Assembly (NCBI GenBank): GCA_029532625.1 | Contig: JARFXM010000004.1 | Span: forward strand, 3,224,001 to 3,288,000 | Length of the DNA stretch: 64,000 bases | Origin: Lomentospora prolificans | Taxonomy: Eukaryota; Ascomycota; Sordariomycetes; Microascales; Microascaceae | Reading direction: 5' to 3' | Shown: positions 45,531 through 55,618 of the stretch, piece after piece | Position numbering within the stretch: the stretch's first letter is position 1 | How the letters are laid out: each line of letters begins with the position of its first letter | Position numbers and translations under genes: made by a program | Notes under the pieces: generated by a model | Seen by the model: the letters and a program-made list of their open reading frames with translations, nothing else | What the model was told of the DNA's origin: nothing | Database searches by the model: none

Positions 45531-47467
45531 TCCAGCAGCCTGGCTTCGCTGACGAGCCGCCAAGGCTGTGAGACCAAGGCCTGCGACGAGGCCCGCTAAT
45601 CGAAGCGCTCTGGAAGCCAGCCTGGAAATTTTCCGTCGAATGCGCTCTTTATATGGCGGTAGAACAGATGGTTGCGACGGACTAAGCGATGCGTTCGTGG
45701 AGCTTACCCGCGTCGGAGAACAACGGTCGCTGTTGAGGAATGTGGGCGTGGAATTCGGGGTTTTAATTGTTCGCAGCGACAGTGGGGTGGGTGGGCATTT
45801 CAACAGAAGCTTCCTTCTGCTTCTTCTCTGGTCGCGCTGAAATTAGGCAGGTTCCCCGTTTGGCCAACAGGAACCAACAGACGAAGGGTTTTGATTGACA
45901 ACAAAAAAGACTAGGGACTTGGTTAGAGATGCCAAATAAGCGGCAAGCCACAATATTGCGAGCTGGAAAGGGTGATTGTCGAGCAGTTCGCAAGCTGGGG
46001 GGGAAGATGATAATGTCGAGTGAAGAACGCGGAGGGTACTTACGTAGTTCGAAGAGACCAGTCCGGGTAGGGGCGACTCGCACCCACGACTGAACACCGA
46101 TTTCAGGCCAGAAGGCAAATTCCCCAATTATCGTCGCAGGATTAGTGCCAATACCATGTACTAAATGACGAGCGTCACGTTAAAATACAAGGAGAAGCTT
46201 GAGGCAAAGTTTCTGTTGCGTGCTGCCGGTCGCAAGAGTGTGTGTGTACTGTCAGAAAATGTAGGGCAGGAATGGTCTCTCTCACAGCGGGGAAACCGGG
46301 CTATTGATTTGGATTAGATATAGCCTTGAAGATGATTCATAGGCTATAGCGTCCAATGCTGGCGGTATGTGAACAAACTTTGGTTATGCCGAGAACAGAC
46401 AACGAGAAACAAAGGATATTGAGAAGAGTTGAATGTGAAGGCATCAAGATCTAGGTGAGACCGGAAGAGATCCATGGATATCGAGCCCGTAGGGTACACC
46501 GTGACGGATGATAAACGAACTTGTAAAGTAGGCACCGTTCCTCAAGAGAAAGGTACACGCCCAAAGAAATAAAATGGGGGAGTACCGCCTCCCCAAAATG
46601 GCGCTTAGGGTGTGCCACACCCCTGGAACCCAACGGGAGTTCCGTTTCTCTACGGTAACCGTAAGGTACCTCCAGCTCGAACCCGTCAAAACCCCACCTT
46701 CAGGTGCTCTCGACCAGACAACCGAAGACGTAATATCCCAGCATCCCATCGAGGACGGCCATTAATATGTAAGGCCACGGGTGGCCAACCTCCTGCCTAG
46801 TTTGCCACCGCAGCATCTCTATGGTTCTTTAGGAATCTATGCGTGTTCAGTAGGGATCAGACCAGCAAGGCTAAGTCCAAAGACTTGAAAGTACTCGTAT
46901 TGTCGAGGGACGGGGAGGGGTCTCGCCAGGTTGACCCTACCTGGGCAAAGTCCTGCACCTAAACTCTTCACTATATACCCACGTGCATGCGTCTCGTGGA
47001 ATACGTTGTAGGGCTATCCCAGACCACTGTCTCTGATAGCACATTTATTTAAATGACCTGTCCGAAGATGTCAAGCATAGTGCTCTTCAGATCGATCATT
47101 TATATGCCTAATATCTAAGCACTACTAGAAATTCGACGCACTGGGTTACAGGTAGTCGAAGGAGAGCCCTGAGTAGGGGCATCGTACTTTTGAACCGGGC
47201 ATTTGTACGGATTCAAATATATCACATCTACCCGTCTCAGCGGTGCAGTGGAATGCAAAAAGGAGGAGAGATCAAACGGAGACCAGCAAACATTAATACA
47301 GACAGCCGACCACAAAAGTCCCCATGCCGTGCGCCATTCGTATATCATGTATACAGAGATGAAAATGGATTGCTCTGCGCTTATCGTGAGCGAAAAGTGC
47401 AGGAGCGAGGAGCCGAGAGAAGAGAGACCTTGGACAAGCAACAAGAAAATCCAGGCATGAAAGAGGA
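45531..47467. other. Upstream of RING gene to fis1 3' end
   Basis: No convincing gene. Several minus-strand frames just upstream of 45530 continue into the leader of the RING gene. The rest carries short unrelated ORFs and the expected 3' UTR of fis1 near 47467. Confidence 0.4.
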
Positions 47468-48113
47468 TCACCTCTTGCGGGCGTTTCTCAGCAGAAACGC
47501 CCCTACCGCGCCAGCGGCCACAGCAACACCACCCATTATCGCCACTCCCACGAGGCCTTCTCGAGTGACACGGTCATCTATGAGAGTCTGTAGGTTCGAG
47601 GCCTGGAGATTTGCGGGTTCTTTGTCGAGAAGGATGTCGTTGTATCGTCTCGCTTCACTGTAGTTTCCAAGTTTGTAGTTGCCGAGGGCAAGATAGTAAA
47701 GGCACTCTCGTCGGCGCTCGGGGGCGACGCGGAAGATGTCAGAAAGGAGGCGTACGCCAAGTTGCTGGTCGGCTCTCGAGTTCGATTTTACAAGACCCTA
47801 AAAATGGATCAGAGATGAACGTGAAAGCGTATGGAAGGAACTTCGGCATACCCAGGCATAGTTGAACTTTGTCTGCACGCTCACCATTTCACCTTCCTTC
47901 TCGAACTGGTCACGAAGAACCCGGAGCTCTGACTCCTTCAGAGGACTGTCCGAGAGGGTTAGTATATACATTGCGGGCGGCGGAAACACGGTCTCTTACG
48001 TCTCGGCATCTAGGGCATCTAAGCAGGATATCAGCAAACTAGTCATATCAAGTGAGACCTCGCTACTAATTATTCGTATTCCAAAACTTACATGGTAGCT
48101 CGTCACTGCCCAT
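47468..48113 (-). CDS. fis1: Mitochondrial fission protein Fis1
   Basis: Four exons (48113-48092, 48018-48000, 47945-47852, 47797-47468) give 154 aa, the usual Fis1 length. Introns are 73, 54 and 54 nt, all GT-AG and phase-consistent. The N-terminus reads MGSDELPYALDAETPLKESE, then TKFNYAWGLVKS, RRRECLYYLALGNYKLGNY and a C-terminal anchor LVGVAIMGGVAVAAGAVGAF followed by LLRNARKR. The paired TPR-like helices and the tail anchor with basic C-terminus match Fis1 of the outer mitochondrial and peroxisomal membrane, which recruits the fission machinery (Dnm1 through adaptors). The first two exons are only 22 and 19 nt, so simple ORF scans miss the N-terminus. It diverges from spc24 over a shared 615-bp promoter. 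Confidence 0.95.
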
Positions 48114-48728
48114 TTTGAGGTCGGGTGAGGTCGGTGATGTCAGAGGATCAGGAAGTCCTGTCAGCAGAAAAAGAAGAGGACAAGTGTCGAACGCGAACCA
48201 ACGCAGGCGGTGACTTATATAGCAGAGAGGAAAAAGCGAGCGAAAAGGTGTGCAGGTGGCTCAGGGTGGTTCTGCGTCTCCAGTGAGGACGAGTCTCGAG
48301 GCAAGTCAGGTATTTGTCCTTTGCGTCAAACCATGTCACGGCAAAGGGCAAGTACGAAATGTGAAAAAAGCTCGGACCACACTGCCGCGTGATGACGAAG
48401 GCAAGTCCAGGCCGACCAAGCCCCTCGGAAAACACAGGCTTGGCGGCCTCGTGGGGCTTGTTAATCGATTGTCGTCTGGGCGACAGCACACCCGCCTTGT
48501 TTAGATTATTGCCTATTTGGGTCATAATTTTCCACCACCTTGGACATATCACCATCGCCTTTTCGACTCCTCCTTTCCATTCTGCGCAATTTCGACCACC
48601 GACCAAGATCACTAAAGACGTATTCGACCCGAGCCTTCAAGCGCGAGCCTAAAGAAGGGATAAGAAGTCATTTCGCCAATTATAAATACCGCCGTCTATC
48701 CAAAAAGCCATCATACCCCCTTGACACG
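48114..48728. promoter_or_regulatory. Bidirectional promoter fis1 / spc24
   Basis: The start codons of fis1 (minus) and spc24 (plus) are 615 bp apart and point outward, so this region must supply both promoters and leaders. No specific factor site could be assigned by eye. Confidence 0.55.
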
Positions 48729-49462
48729 ATGCTTCTCTCAGAGGATCCCGCTACCGTAAGACAAACGCGCGACACCGCCGCCACGTAGCAAACTAAGAAC
48801 GATAAAACTAACTGGCCTCGGCCACCGCAGCTCATCGATCACACGATCAAGAACTTCAACATCGCGCCCGATAAGCAAGCCGTGTCGCGCATCAGCGAAT
48901 CCCTCTCCACCCTCGGACAAGCGCGCGAGCTGCGCGCGAAAGAAGCCGAAGATGCGATCAGACGTGAGACCACCAGCGAATATAGAGCGCATACACCCGC
49001 AGCGTGCTGATAAGATTTACAGGCCTCGCACGCTCCGTGAAGACGAAGCAGTCTCAGCATGAAGAACTTGTAGCCTCCCATTCTTCTACCGACCATGCCT
49101 CGGAGATTGCTCGTCTCGATACGCAAAAATTCCGCACCGCGAAGGCTGCATCCGACGCCGAAATGGAAACTGAACGGCTGGCCCTCCAAGCCGCGGATCT
49201 CGCTGCACGCCTCCAGGAACTCGAACTCCAGGGCGTTGACGGCGGAGAAACTGCGAGGAGGAGGGACCCCATCGACGACGAGGTCCTTCTCAGGCTCAAG
49301 GTTTATAGGAGTTTGGGAATCGACATTGAGAGGGACGAAAAGGACGGCGATTTCACAAAGGCTATCATTAGGAATGATAGGAAGGGAGATGTGCACGTCG
49401 TCAACATGGACAAGAAGTTCTCAAGGTTCTTCTACGCGAACTATTTCTGGCAAACACTTTAA
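48729..49462 (+). CDS. spc24: Kinetochore protein Spc24 (Ndc80 complex)
   Basis: Exons 48729-48755, 48831-48963 and 49023-49462 give 199 aa. The introns (75 and 59 nt) have GTAAGA/GTGAGA donors and CGCAG/TACAG acceptors. The protein opens MLLSEDPATLIDHTIKNFNI followed by APDKQAVSRI, continues as a long coiled coil (about residues 35-135, Glu/Arg/Ala/Leu-rich) and ends in a globular domain DEVLLRLKVYRSLGIDIERD...KGDVHVVNMDKKFSRFFYAN-YFW. This C-terminal block is the RWD-like domain typical of fungal Spc24, which pairs with Spc25 and links the Ndc80 complex to the inner kinetochore (Mis12, CENP-T). The first coding exon is 27 nt. Confidence 0.93.
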
Positions 49463-50042
49463 GCCGAGTATTTTTTTTTTCTCAATGAAGTAAGACGAGT
49501 CGGATGCTATTATGAGGTTTGTTCGGTCAGTGGGGTTTCAGTTTCTGCGGGCACGGCGTTTTAAGATTGGGTATACTCGATGAAATCAATGGAACAATAA
49601 TGATACTGAACAGTGATTGATTGTGCATGGATCTAATAGTGATAACAGCCTTAATAATTTCCTAGCTCGTACAAGCAGCCTCAACCAGCTCTGAGCAGTC
49701 TCAAACAAGTTATGACTGAGAGTGGGAAAGTTCTGAGAAACATCGAAACGCCTTTCTTTTCCATTGCATATCCTCTATTAATATAGACTAAAGGAATAAC
49801 CAGCATCCCTAAGTCATTGACGCCGCCTCCGTGGCGGGGCTCCTATCTCGCGATCCTGCTCAGGTGAGCCCAATCACGACCCATACCAAACCTGATAATC
49901 ACAACTCTGCCGTTAAAAATACCATTTTTTGTTTCTTCTGTTGCGTAAACATCCAAATAGATGGGGATCATTTTCTCGTCCAATTTGGAGACACAATTTG
50001 GAGACACAGGACCGAAGAACCCGTCGACTTGTCCAGTGGTTG
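49463..50042. other. Convergent spacer
   Basis: This is the tail-to-tail spacer between spc24 (plus) and the short membrane protein gene (minus). A 13-bp unit (AATTTGGAGACAC) is directly repeated near 49982-50007. Nothing else was recognised. Confidence 0.5.
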
Positions 50043-50684
50043 TCAATCCGGTGTGAGAGCTGGGGGCGTCCGGATCTTGGAACTGTTAGGCGATGCGGAC
50101 TTTTGACGTTCGCCAGGGCTTCGTGTTCTTGCCCTCAATCTGAGGCCGCCTTCTTTTGGAGACGTTGTCAATCCGGCAGATAACGCTCGTTGGTGATGCG
50201 GTCTCCCAAGACTGTGCAGGTGATGTTTCTCCGGGAGCTCTAGACGGGAGTTGATGTTGGTCCAAAGTTCATCATCCTCTCCGCCAGCTCTCCATCCGCC
50301 AATGCCCTCAAAATCCCTGTCCATTCCGACGCTGGGAATCAGCCCGGGTCCCATTTCAAGGCTAGGCGAGGTTGCGTCGGCAGACATGAGGCTAACGGAG
50401 CTTCGACGACGCCTCCTGTGCCTTCCCGGGGTTGATATAGGGGATATGTGAGAGCCTCCGGCTTGGGCATACATGGTGTCCTGTATACGTCGTCGGGAGT
50501 ATAAGCTACTAAAAATGTAGGTAGGTACGAACGAGATAATAAGATCAAGGTAGACCAGCATGACACGGAAGAGTAGGACGGAAAAGGCGAAGGTCGTCGT
50601 AATTCCAGCAAATAGAGCAAGCGGGAGTGTGACAACAGTTAAAAATGGTATAACTAACAGCCGGAGGGGGTTGAAGAACGCCAT
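50043..50684 (-). CDS. Conserved-looking fungal membrane protein, unknown function
   Basis: A single-exon ORF of 213 aa. The first 60 residues contain two close hydrophobic segments (about 8-36, LLVIPFLTVVTLPLALFAG, and about 40-60, MLVYLDLIISFVPTYIF). The remainder is a hydrophilic, probably cytosolic tail with an Arg cluster (RHRRRRRSS, about residues 88-96) and many Ser/Pro sites (TRSPGERQKSASPNSSK). The Ser-Pro and Arg-x-x-Ser patterns suggest phosphorylation. The ATG context and membrane-tail layout support a real gene. No family name was recognised, and nothing in the context indicates a pathway. Confidence 0.7.
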   Translation of the reverse strand: MAFFNPLRLLVIPFLTVVTLPLALFAGITTTFAFSVLLFRVMLVYLDLIISFVPTYIFSSLYSRRRIQDTMYAQAGGSHISPISTPGRHRRRRRSSVSLMSADATSPSLEMGPGLIPSVGMDRDFEGIGGWRAGGEDDELWTNINSRLELPEKHHLHSLGRPHHQRALSAGLTTSPKEGGLRLRARTRSPGERQKSASPNSSKIRTPPALTPD

Positions 50685-51976
50685 TGTGGCGGGGAATGAT
50701 GGTCTATTGCGAGGCCAGTCTTGTAGAATATTTCCTTCTTAGCGAGCGCAGCTTTGTGTCGAGTTTACATCTTCGTGGATGATCCCGCTTCGAGTTTGAT
50801 GCGATCGAAAAATTGCGACGGCGGTCTCAATCTAGTGTCGTCAGCTTAAATAGGCAAAAGCGACCTTATCGCGTTGTCATGATATCCGGAGGGTTGAACT
50901 CCTCGTTACGTCGGCCTTGCGGCGATATGAGAAATGGAATCCAATCGATGGATCGACAAGCGCAAGTGCGAATGCAAATACACTCCTCGCCGCCGGATGA
51001 GCAAAGCGACGTCAACCAGCAGGAGAAAGATAAAGATGGTGTTGGGGTTGAATGAAGTCAAAGCTGGAAGAGTCGACGCCGCACCATGTACGAAGCGAAT
51101 GAAGGGAGAGGAGGGGGCGATCACATGCCTGGAGCATTTAAGCATTCAGCGATCGCCGATGCTATCAGGTCACCGAGCTCTGTGCAGCGTCACTCGGTGT
51201 AGCCCGATACTCCTTTGGTGGGCCAAGTTTTCAAGGTCGGGATCGTACCACACTAACTTGAAATTCCTCTACCCTCAAAGCAGTACCAAATGACTAAGTG
51301 TGGCTTCACTTCTCAGGAGACCCGGCACCTATTTCGTACGTTCGTATTACACACTGACTCACCTCGAGACCTGGGCCCCCTACTCAGATCGTAGAGAATA
51401 CATGGGTATTTGTGATCAAAGAACATGCAGCCACCTTAGTAGTCCTTCCTCACACCCATCGAAAATAATATGACTAATGCGAGTACACAATGCAAATCAA
51501 TTTGCATTTTAAGCCACCGTAAGTGTCGAGACATGCGCCCTTGGACCAACCAGAAAATACCCGACTCTAAAGGCAACGGTCTGGGGAGTTTTCAGGGCTG
51601 CGCCCGACACGCAGTGGTTGGGACACCCTCTAAAAGACCTACACCATGCCCCTCACCTTAGGCACCACCGACCCAAATTCCCCTCGGTTATCGTCATCGA
51701 GGAGGTTGTAACACCGCCTCCCGTGCCTATATCAAACCAGGCGACACTGTTCATACCCCGCGATACGCGGAAAGCGGATGTCGAAACACGCCAGCAGTAG
51801 CTCGGAAGTTGGGCTCACTAACTGCGCGGACGCATTGGGTTCAGCCTTCCACATTTCCAACATATCTGTGTAAATTGTTGGAGTTCACTTTACGGGCAGA
51901 AGGCAGAATCTATTTCTTATCAACATACTTCTGAACCGAATCCGTCCCACTTGCAGAGGCGGAAGCCGCATCAGCC
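50685..51976. other. Divergent intergenic region
   Basis: This lies between the membrane protein gene (minus) and the TatD-like gene (plus), so both promoters are expected here. Only small ORFs occur; no RNA gene or repeat was recognised. Confidence 0.45.
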
Positions 51977-53263
51977 ATGTGCGGAGGAGGAGAGCAGCAT
52001 GCTCCAGGCCGGGATAATGCATCGTCTTCTTCATTGAGCCCATTTCCCTGGGAAGCAGGAGCCTTTGATGCCCACTGCCACCCTACAGATACTATGAGCT
52101 CCATTGATAAGATACCGAACATGAGTTCCCGCCTCCTCACCATCATGGCAACTCGATACCAAGACCAGGATCTCGTCAGCGATGTGGCCACCAAGTATGG
52201 CCTTAAGCAGAGCTCTGATCTTAAAGACTCTACATCCTCTTGTAGATATGTCATTCCGTCTTTCGGCTGGCACCCATGGTTCTCCCACCAGCTCTTTGAC
52301 GACACTGATCCTTCGGCCTCCAGCGTCCCGGGAGCCGACGCTTCGTCTGAGGTCATCCAAAAGTTTAAAACGGAGCACTACACCTCTATCCTCACACCCT
52401 CGCCTGAGGATCCCGAGTTTATATCCCAGCTCCCAACCCCTCTATCACTGGCTTCTTTCCTCGAGGATACCCGCTCTCGCGTCGGAGCCCACCCCATTGC
52501 CATGGTCGGCGAGATTGGTATCGACAAAGCCTTTCGCCTCCCCGAAAAATGGCCTCAAGGCGCGGCTCCGCAGGACCGCGACGATTCCCTAACACCAGGC
52601 GGGAGGGAAGGAAGACGGCTAAGCCCTCACACTGTGGCCATCCCCCACCAGATCGCCATTCTCCAAGCGCAGCTCAAACTCGCCGGCGAACTCATGGTGC
52701 CCGTGAGCATACACGGTGTTCAGGCCCACGGTGTCCTCTATGATGCTATTTCCGCCTGTTGGAAAGGCCACGAGAGAGACGTCCTGAGCAAACGCGAGAG
52801 AAGAAGGGTTGCCCCCAACGCGGAGAACTGGTCGACCAGTGATGAATCGGACGACGATGAAGATGACGAGTATTACCAAAAGATGCGGGCCCTAAGACGA
52901 AGTAAGAAGAAAAACCAGGCAAGCAAACCATTTCCGCCCAGGATATGTCTCCACTCCTTCAGCGGCTCCGTCGAGGTATTAAAGCGCTATATAAAGCCCC
53001 AAGTACCCGTGGACGTCTACTTTTCGGTCTCCGTCGTCGTCAATTTGGGTACCGCGTCAGCGCATACCAAGTTTGCCGAGGTTGTGGCTGCGATCCCAGA
53101 TAGTAGACTACTAGTCGAGAGCGACTTACATGTGGCGGGCCCAGATATGGATGCCGCGCTGGAGGATATCTACCGGAGGGTGTGCGAGGTAAAGGGGTGG
53201 GATTTGAAGGAAGGTGTGGAGAAGATAGCTACCAACTTCAATGCCTTCATATTTGGACACTGA
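51977..53263 (+). CDS. TatD-family metal-dependent hydrolase (Scn1-type)
   Basis: A single exon encodes 428 aa. TatD metal ligands are all visible: DAHCHPTD (H33, H35), VGEIGID (E179), SIHGVQAHG (H246), CLHSFSG (H326) and LVESDLH (D383). The fold is a TIM-barrel of the amidohydrolase superfamily. Members act as 3'-5' exonuclease/deoxyribonucleases, and the fungal group includes S. pombe Scn1, found as an interactor of the APC subunit Cut9. Compared with bacterial TatD (about 260 aa) this protein carries fungal insertions, notably an acidic and Lys-rich stretch at 286-318 (TSDESDDDEDDEYY...RRSKKKNQ). The ATG at 51977 (MCGGGEQHAPG) gives the complete barrel; no intron is needed. Confidence 0.9.
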   Translation: MCGGGEQHAPGRDNASSSSLSPFPWEAGAFDAHCHPTDTMSSIDKIPNMSSRLLTIMATRYQDQDLVSDVATKYGLKQSSDLKDSTSSCRYVIPSFGWHPWFSHQLFDDTDPSASSVPGADASSEVIQKFKTEHYTSILTPSPEDPEFISQLPTPLSLASFLEDTRSRVGAHPIAMVGEIGIDKAFRLPEKWPQGAAPQDRDDSLTPGGREGRRLSPHTVAIPHQIAILQAQLKLAGELMVPVSIHGVQAHGVLYDAISACWKGHERDVLSKRERRRVAPNAENWSTSDESDDDEDDEYYQKMRALRRSKKKNQASKPFPPRICLHSFSGSVEVLKRYIKPQVPVDVYFSVSVVVNLGTASAHTKFAEVVAAIPDSRLLVESDLHVAGPDMDAALEDIYRRVCEVKGWDLKEGVEKIATNFNAFIFGH

Positions 53264-53564
53264 ATAGCATACAATGAGACGAGTAATGACGTTGGCGATT
53301 ATATTATTACATAGAAAAGGCTGTTGATGGAGTGATTCCATAGACAGAAATGCCATCCTGAACGCCCGGAAAACCTTTCCCGATATCGTAGTTATGTGAG
53401 CCCCCCGTTCGAACCCAGAACTCCATGAATAAAACCAAGTGGACAAGAAACTCAAGGAGATTCAACTTCATGATCCGCTGTCCAGTCCGATTACTTTGCG
53501 CCCGACCCTGCTCCTGTTTCCATGGTCCCCCTTTTCCCCCAACCTAGCCGCAATAACCTGCCCA
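53264..53564. other. Convergent spacer
   Basis: A short tail-to-tail spacer between the TatD-like gene and the type I membrane protein gene. No feature recognised. Confidence 0.5.
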
Positions 53565-55618
53565 TTAAGGCTTTCGATATCCCAACTCATCGGCACTCAT
53601 CCTCGCGGATGAAGTGCCATATCCTGGCGAATACGGCGTCATACCCTGGCTCCGTCGAAATCCGTCCGAAATGGCTGGAATCGCGGATGAACCCTCCTCT
53701 TCGGATTCATACGCAGGGGGCAAGTCGTGATGCAAGGTCGGGAATGAATATTCAGCATAATTGGGGCTTTCTCTTGTCGATCCAGGACGTCCCCGCATGG
53801 TCGTCAGCAGCGGATCCATTTCCCGGTCTAGTGTAGCGGTTTCTCTCATGGCATCGCCGCCTGCCACTAGGTTGTCCACCATGGCGACGGCCGCACGAAG
53901 TTGAGCGAGATCTTGTTCCATCGTGTTCGATGCATCAGACTGGGATCGACGTGTGCGCTGCTGCATTTCTCCGACTGGTTCGGGTTCTGCGGCATCAATT
54001 TCCTGGTAGTGTTGCTGGTAGTGTTGCCGCTGCTGTTCCATATCCGTGCAAGGTTGGTGAGAGAGGCCAGGAACTAAACGGCGTACAAAAGCGAGGGCAG
54101 CCTCCTTCCTACGACGATAGCGCTCTAACCTTCTGCGTCTGCGCTCTTGGTGAAACGCAACGATGCGACGCCTATAGAAGATGGCGCAGAAGATTGAAGC
54201 GAAGAGGAGCATAAAAACGACGATAGGCACGACGCCCTCCGCGCCCAAAGCATCGGCCTATAAACGTACAATTAATTTAGGCAATTCTTTCTGTGAAAGT
54301 TCAGGGGTGGATAGGTCGACTTACGCTGGTCTCAGGCTGAAGTGATTTCTTAGGGACCTTTCCTGGATCGGTTTCTTTGGGGCCGTCAGGGCTACCATTG
54401 CTGGCGTCATCATCGGGTGTTTGGGAATCATCAGGAGTAGACGGTGAATCATCTTCTACGGGGGGAGTGATAGGGAGCGGCGGTACTGATGTATCGTCGG
54501 AGGGAGGGTTGGGATGACGACTAGTCGAGTCGTCGGGCGCACAAGGGCAGAAGAGGGGACGCCACGACGGCCGTCTCAGGGGAATATGCGGCCGAGAAAT
54601 GCCTTCAGAACCAGGGTCATCATTACCGTCATCATGGAGAGAAGTTTGGCCGTGAGGATGGTATGTAGAGTTGGAGTCGGAATCGGAGCCCAGAACGTTG
54701 GAATAGGCCTTGGCAGCTATACCAGCGACACGGTCAAGGAAGTGCTTCATGATGCATCGGAACTTGCCCTGGCATGAGGATACGCCATCCGACTCCATCT
54801 GCTTGACGAAGGTCTCGAGCTCCTTGATCCTGTAGATGATTTCGCGGTGCTGGTAGCGCAGGAGTTGAATCTCCTCAATGGCAGCCTGAATCTCGCTATC
54901 GGGGTCGTCATTCTCGCTGGCGGAACTCCAGTAATCCTTTTGCCTCGCACTGATATCTAGGATGGGAGCGCTCGTCGCCTGTCCCTCTACGCTCAGAATG
55001 GCGATAGGATTGGATTGGTGGAAAGCAACAGTGAAGATGACATCTTCAACATGTGTGCCATCAACGGAATCGATCTGAATGGTAATGGCTTCCCGGACAG
55101 GTTTGTTGTCGACCTCGATACACTGGAGCGCCCAGCTGGCGATTACTTCGGAGCCATAGTCCTCGAATATTGTTTCACGGCCAGAACGCCCAGAATGTGT
55201 ACTCAGTGACTGGCCATTGATGTGGATATTGGAGAGGGCACAAGGCTTATCGGATTCGAAGAGCGTAAAGAGGAGCGTCTACACAAGAGCGACCCATTGC
55301 TTAGAAGAACGCATACCACCAGAGGATTACAGATAACATGTAACAATAAACAAACACAAAAGAGGTCTTACATACCAGTTCTCGGTCGAATCCATAGTCG
55401 CTGAGGTCAAGAGGGATGAGGGCGGTTGCAGTCTCTGATAAATTGTCATGAGTCTGTATGCCAAGGACGAACGGCTTCTTCCCCAACGCCAACGAGGAAT
55501 GGCATCACCAACGAAAAGAAACACATTGATAACGGCCAAACTCACCCTGGGCATTCACAAATCTGAGGCCGCTAAATATTGGCAGTAGAGCCAAAGCAGT
55601 TCCGACAAGGCCGCGCAT
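53565..55618 (-). CDS. Type I membrane protein with coiled coil and PPAY tail
   Basis: Four exons (55618-55546, 55434-55376, 55278-54325, 54257-53565) give 592 aa; introns of 111, 97 and 67 nt are GT-AG and in phase. A signal peptide (MRGLVGTALALLPIFSGLRF, cleaved near VNAQ) leads into a lumenal or extracellular domain of about 170 residues (TLLFTLFESDKPCALSNIHI...). A short coiled coil follows (EIQAAIEEIQLLRYQHREII...), then a Pro/Ser/Asp-rich disordered stretch. One transmembrane helix (about 371-390, VVPIVVFMLLFASIFCAIFY) is followed by a very basic juxtamembrane segment (RRRIVAFHQERRRRRLERYR). The cytosolic tail contains PPAY at 542-545 in an acidic setting, a candidate WW-domain (Rsp5-type) docking site. 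A conserved fungal family is likely, but I cannot name it securely. Confidence 0.78.

Noticed and set aside
53390..53470. tRNA-like GGTTCGAAC on minus
   Set aside because: Only the T-loop-like string is present; no A box or cloverleaf stems could be built around it.
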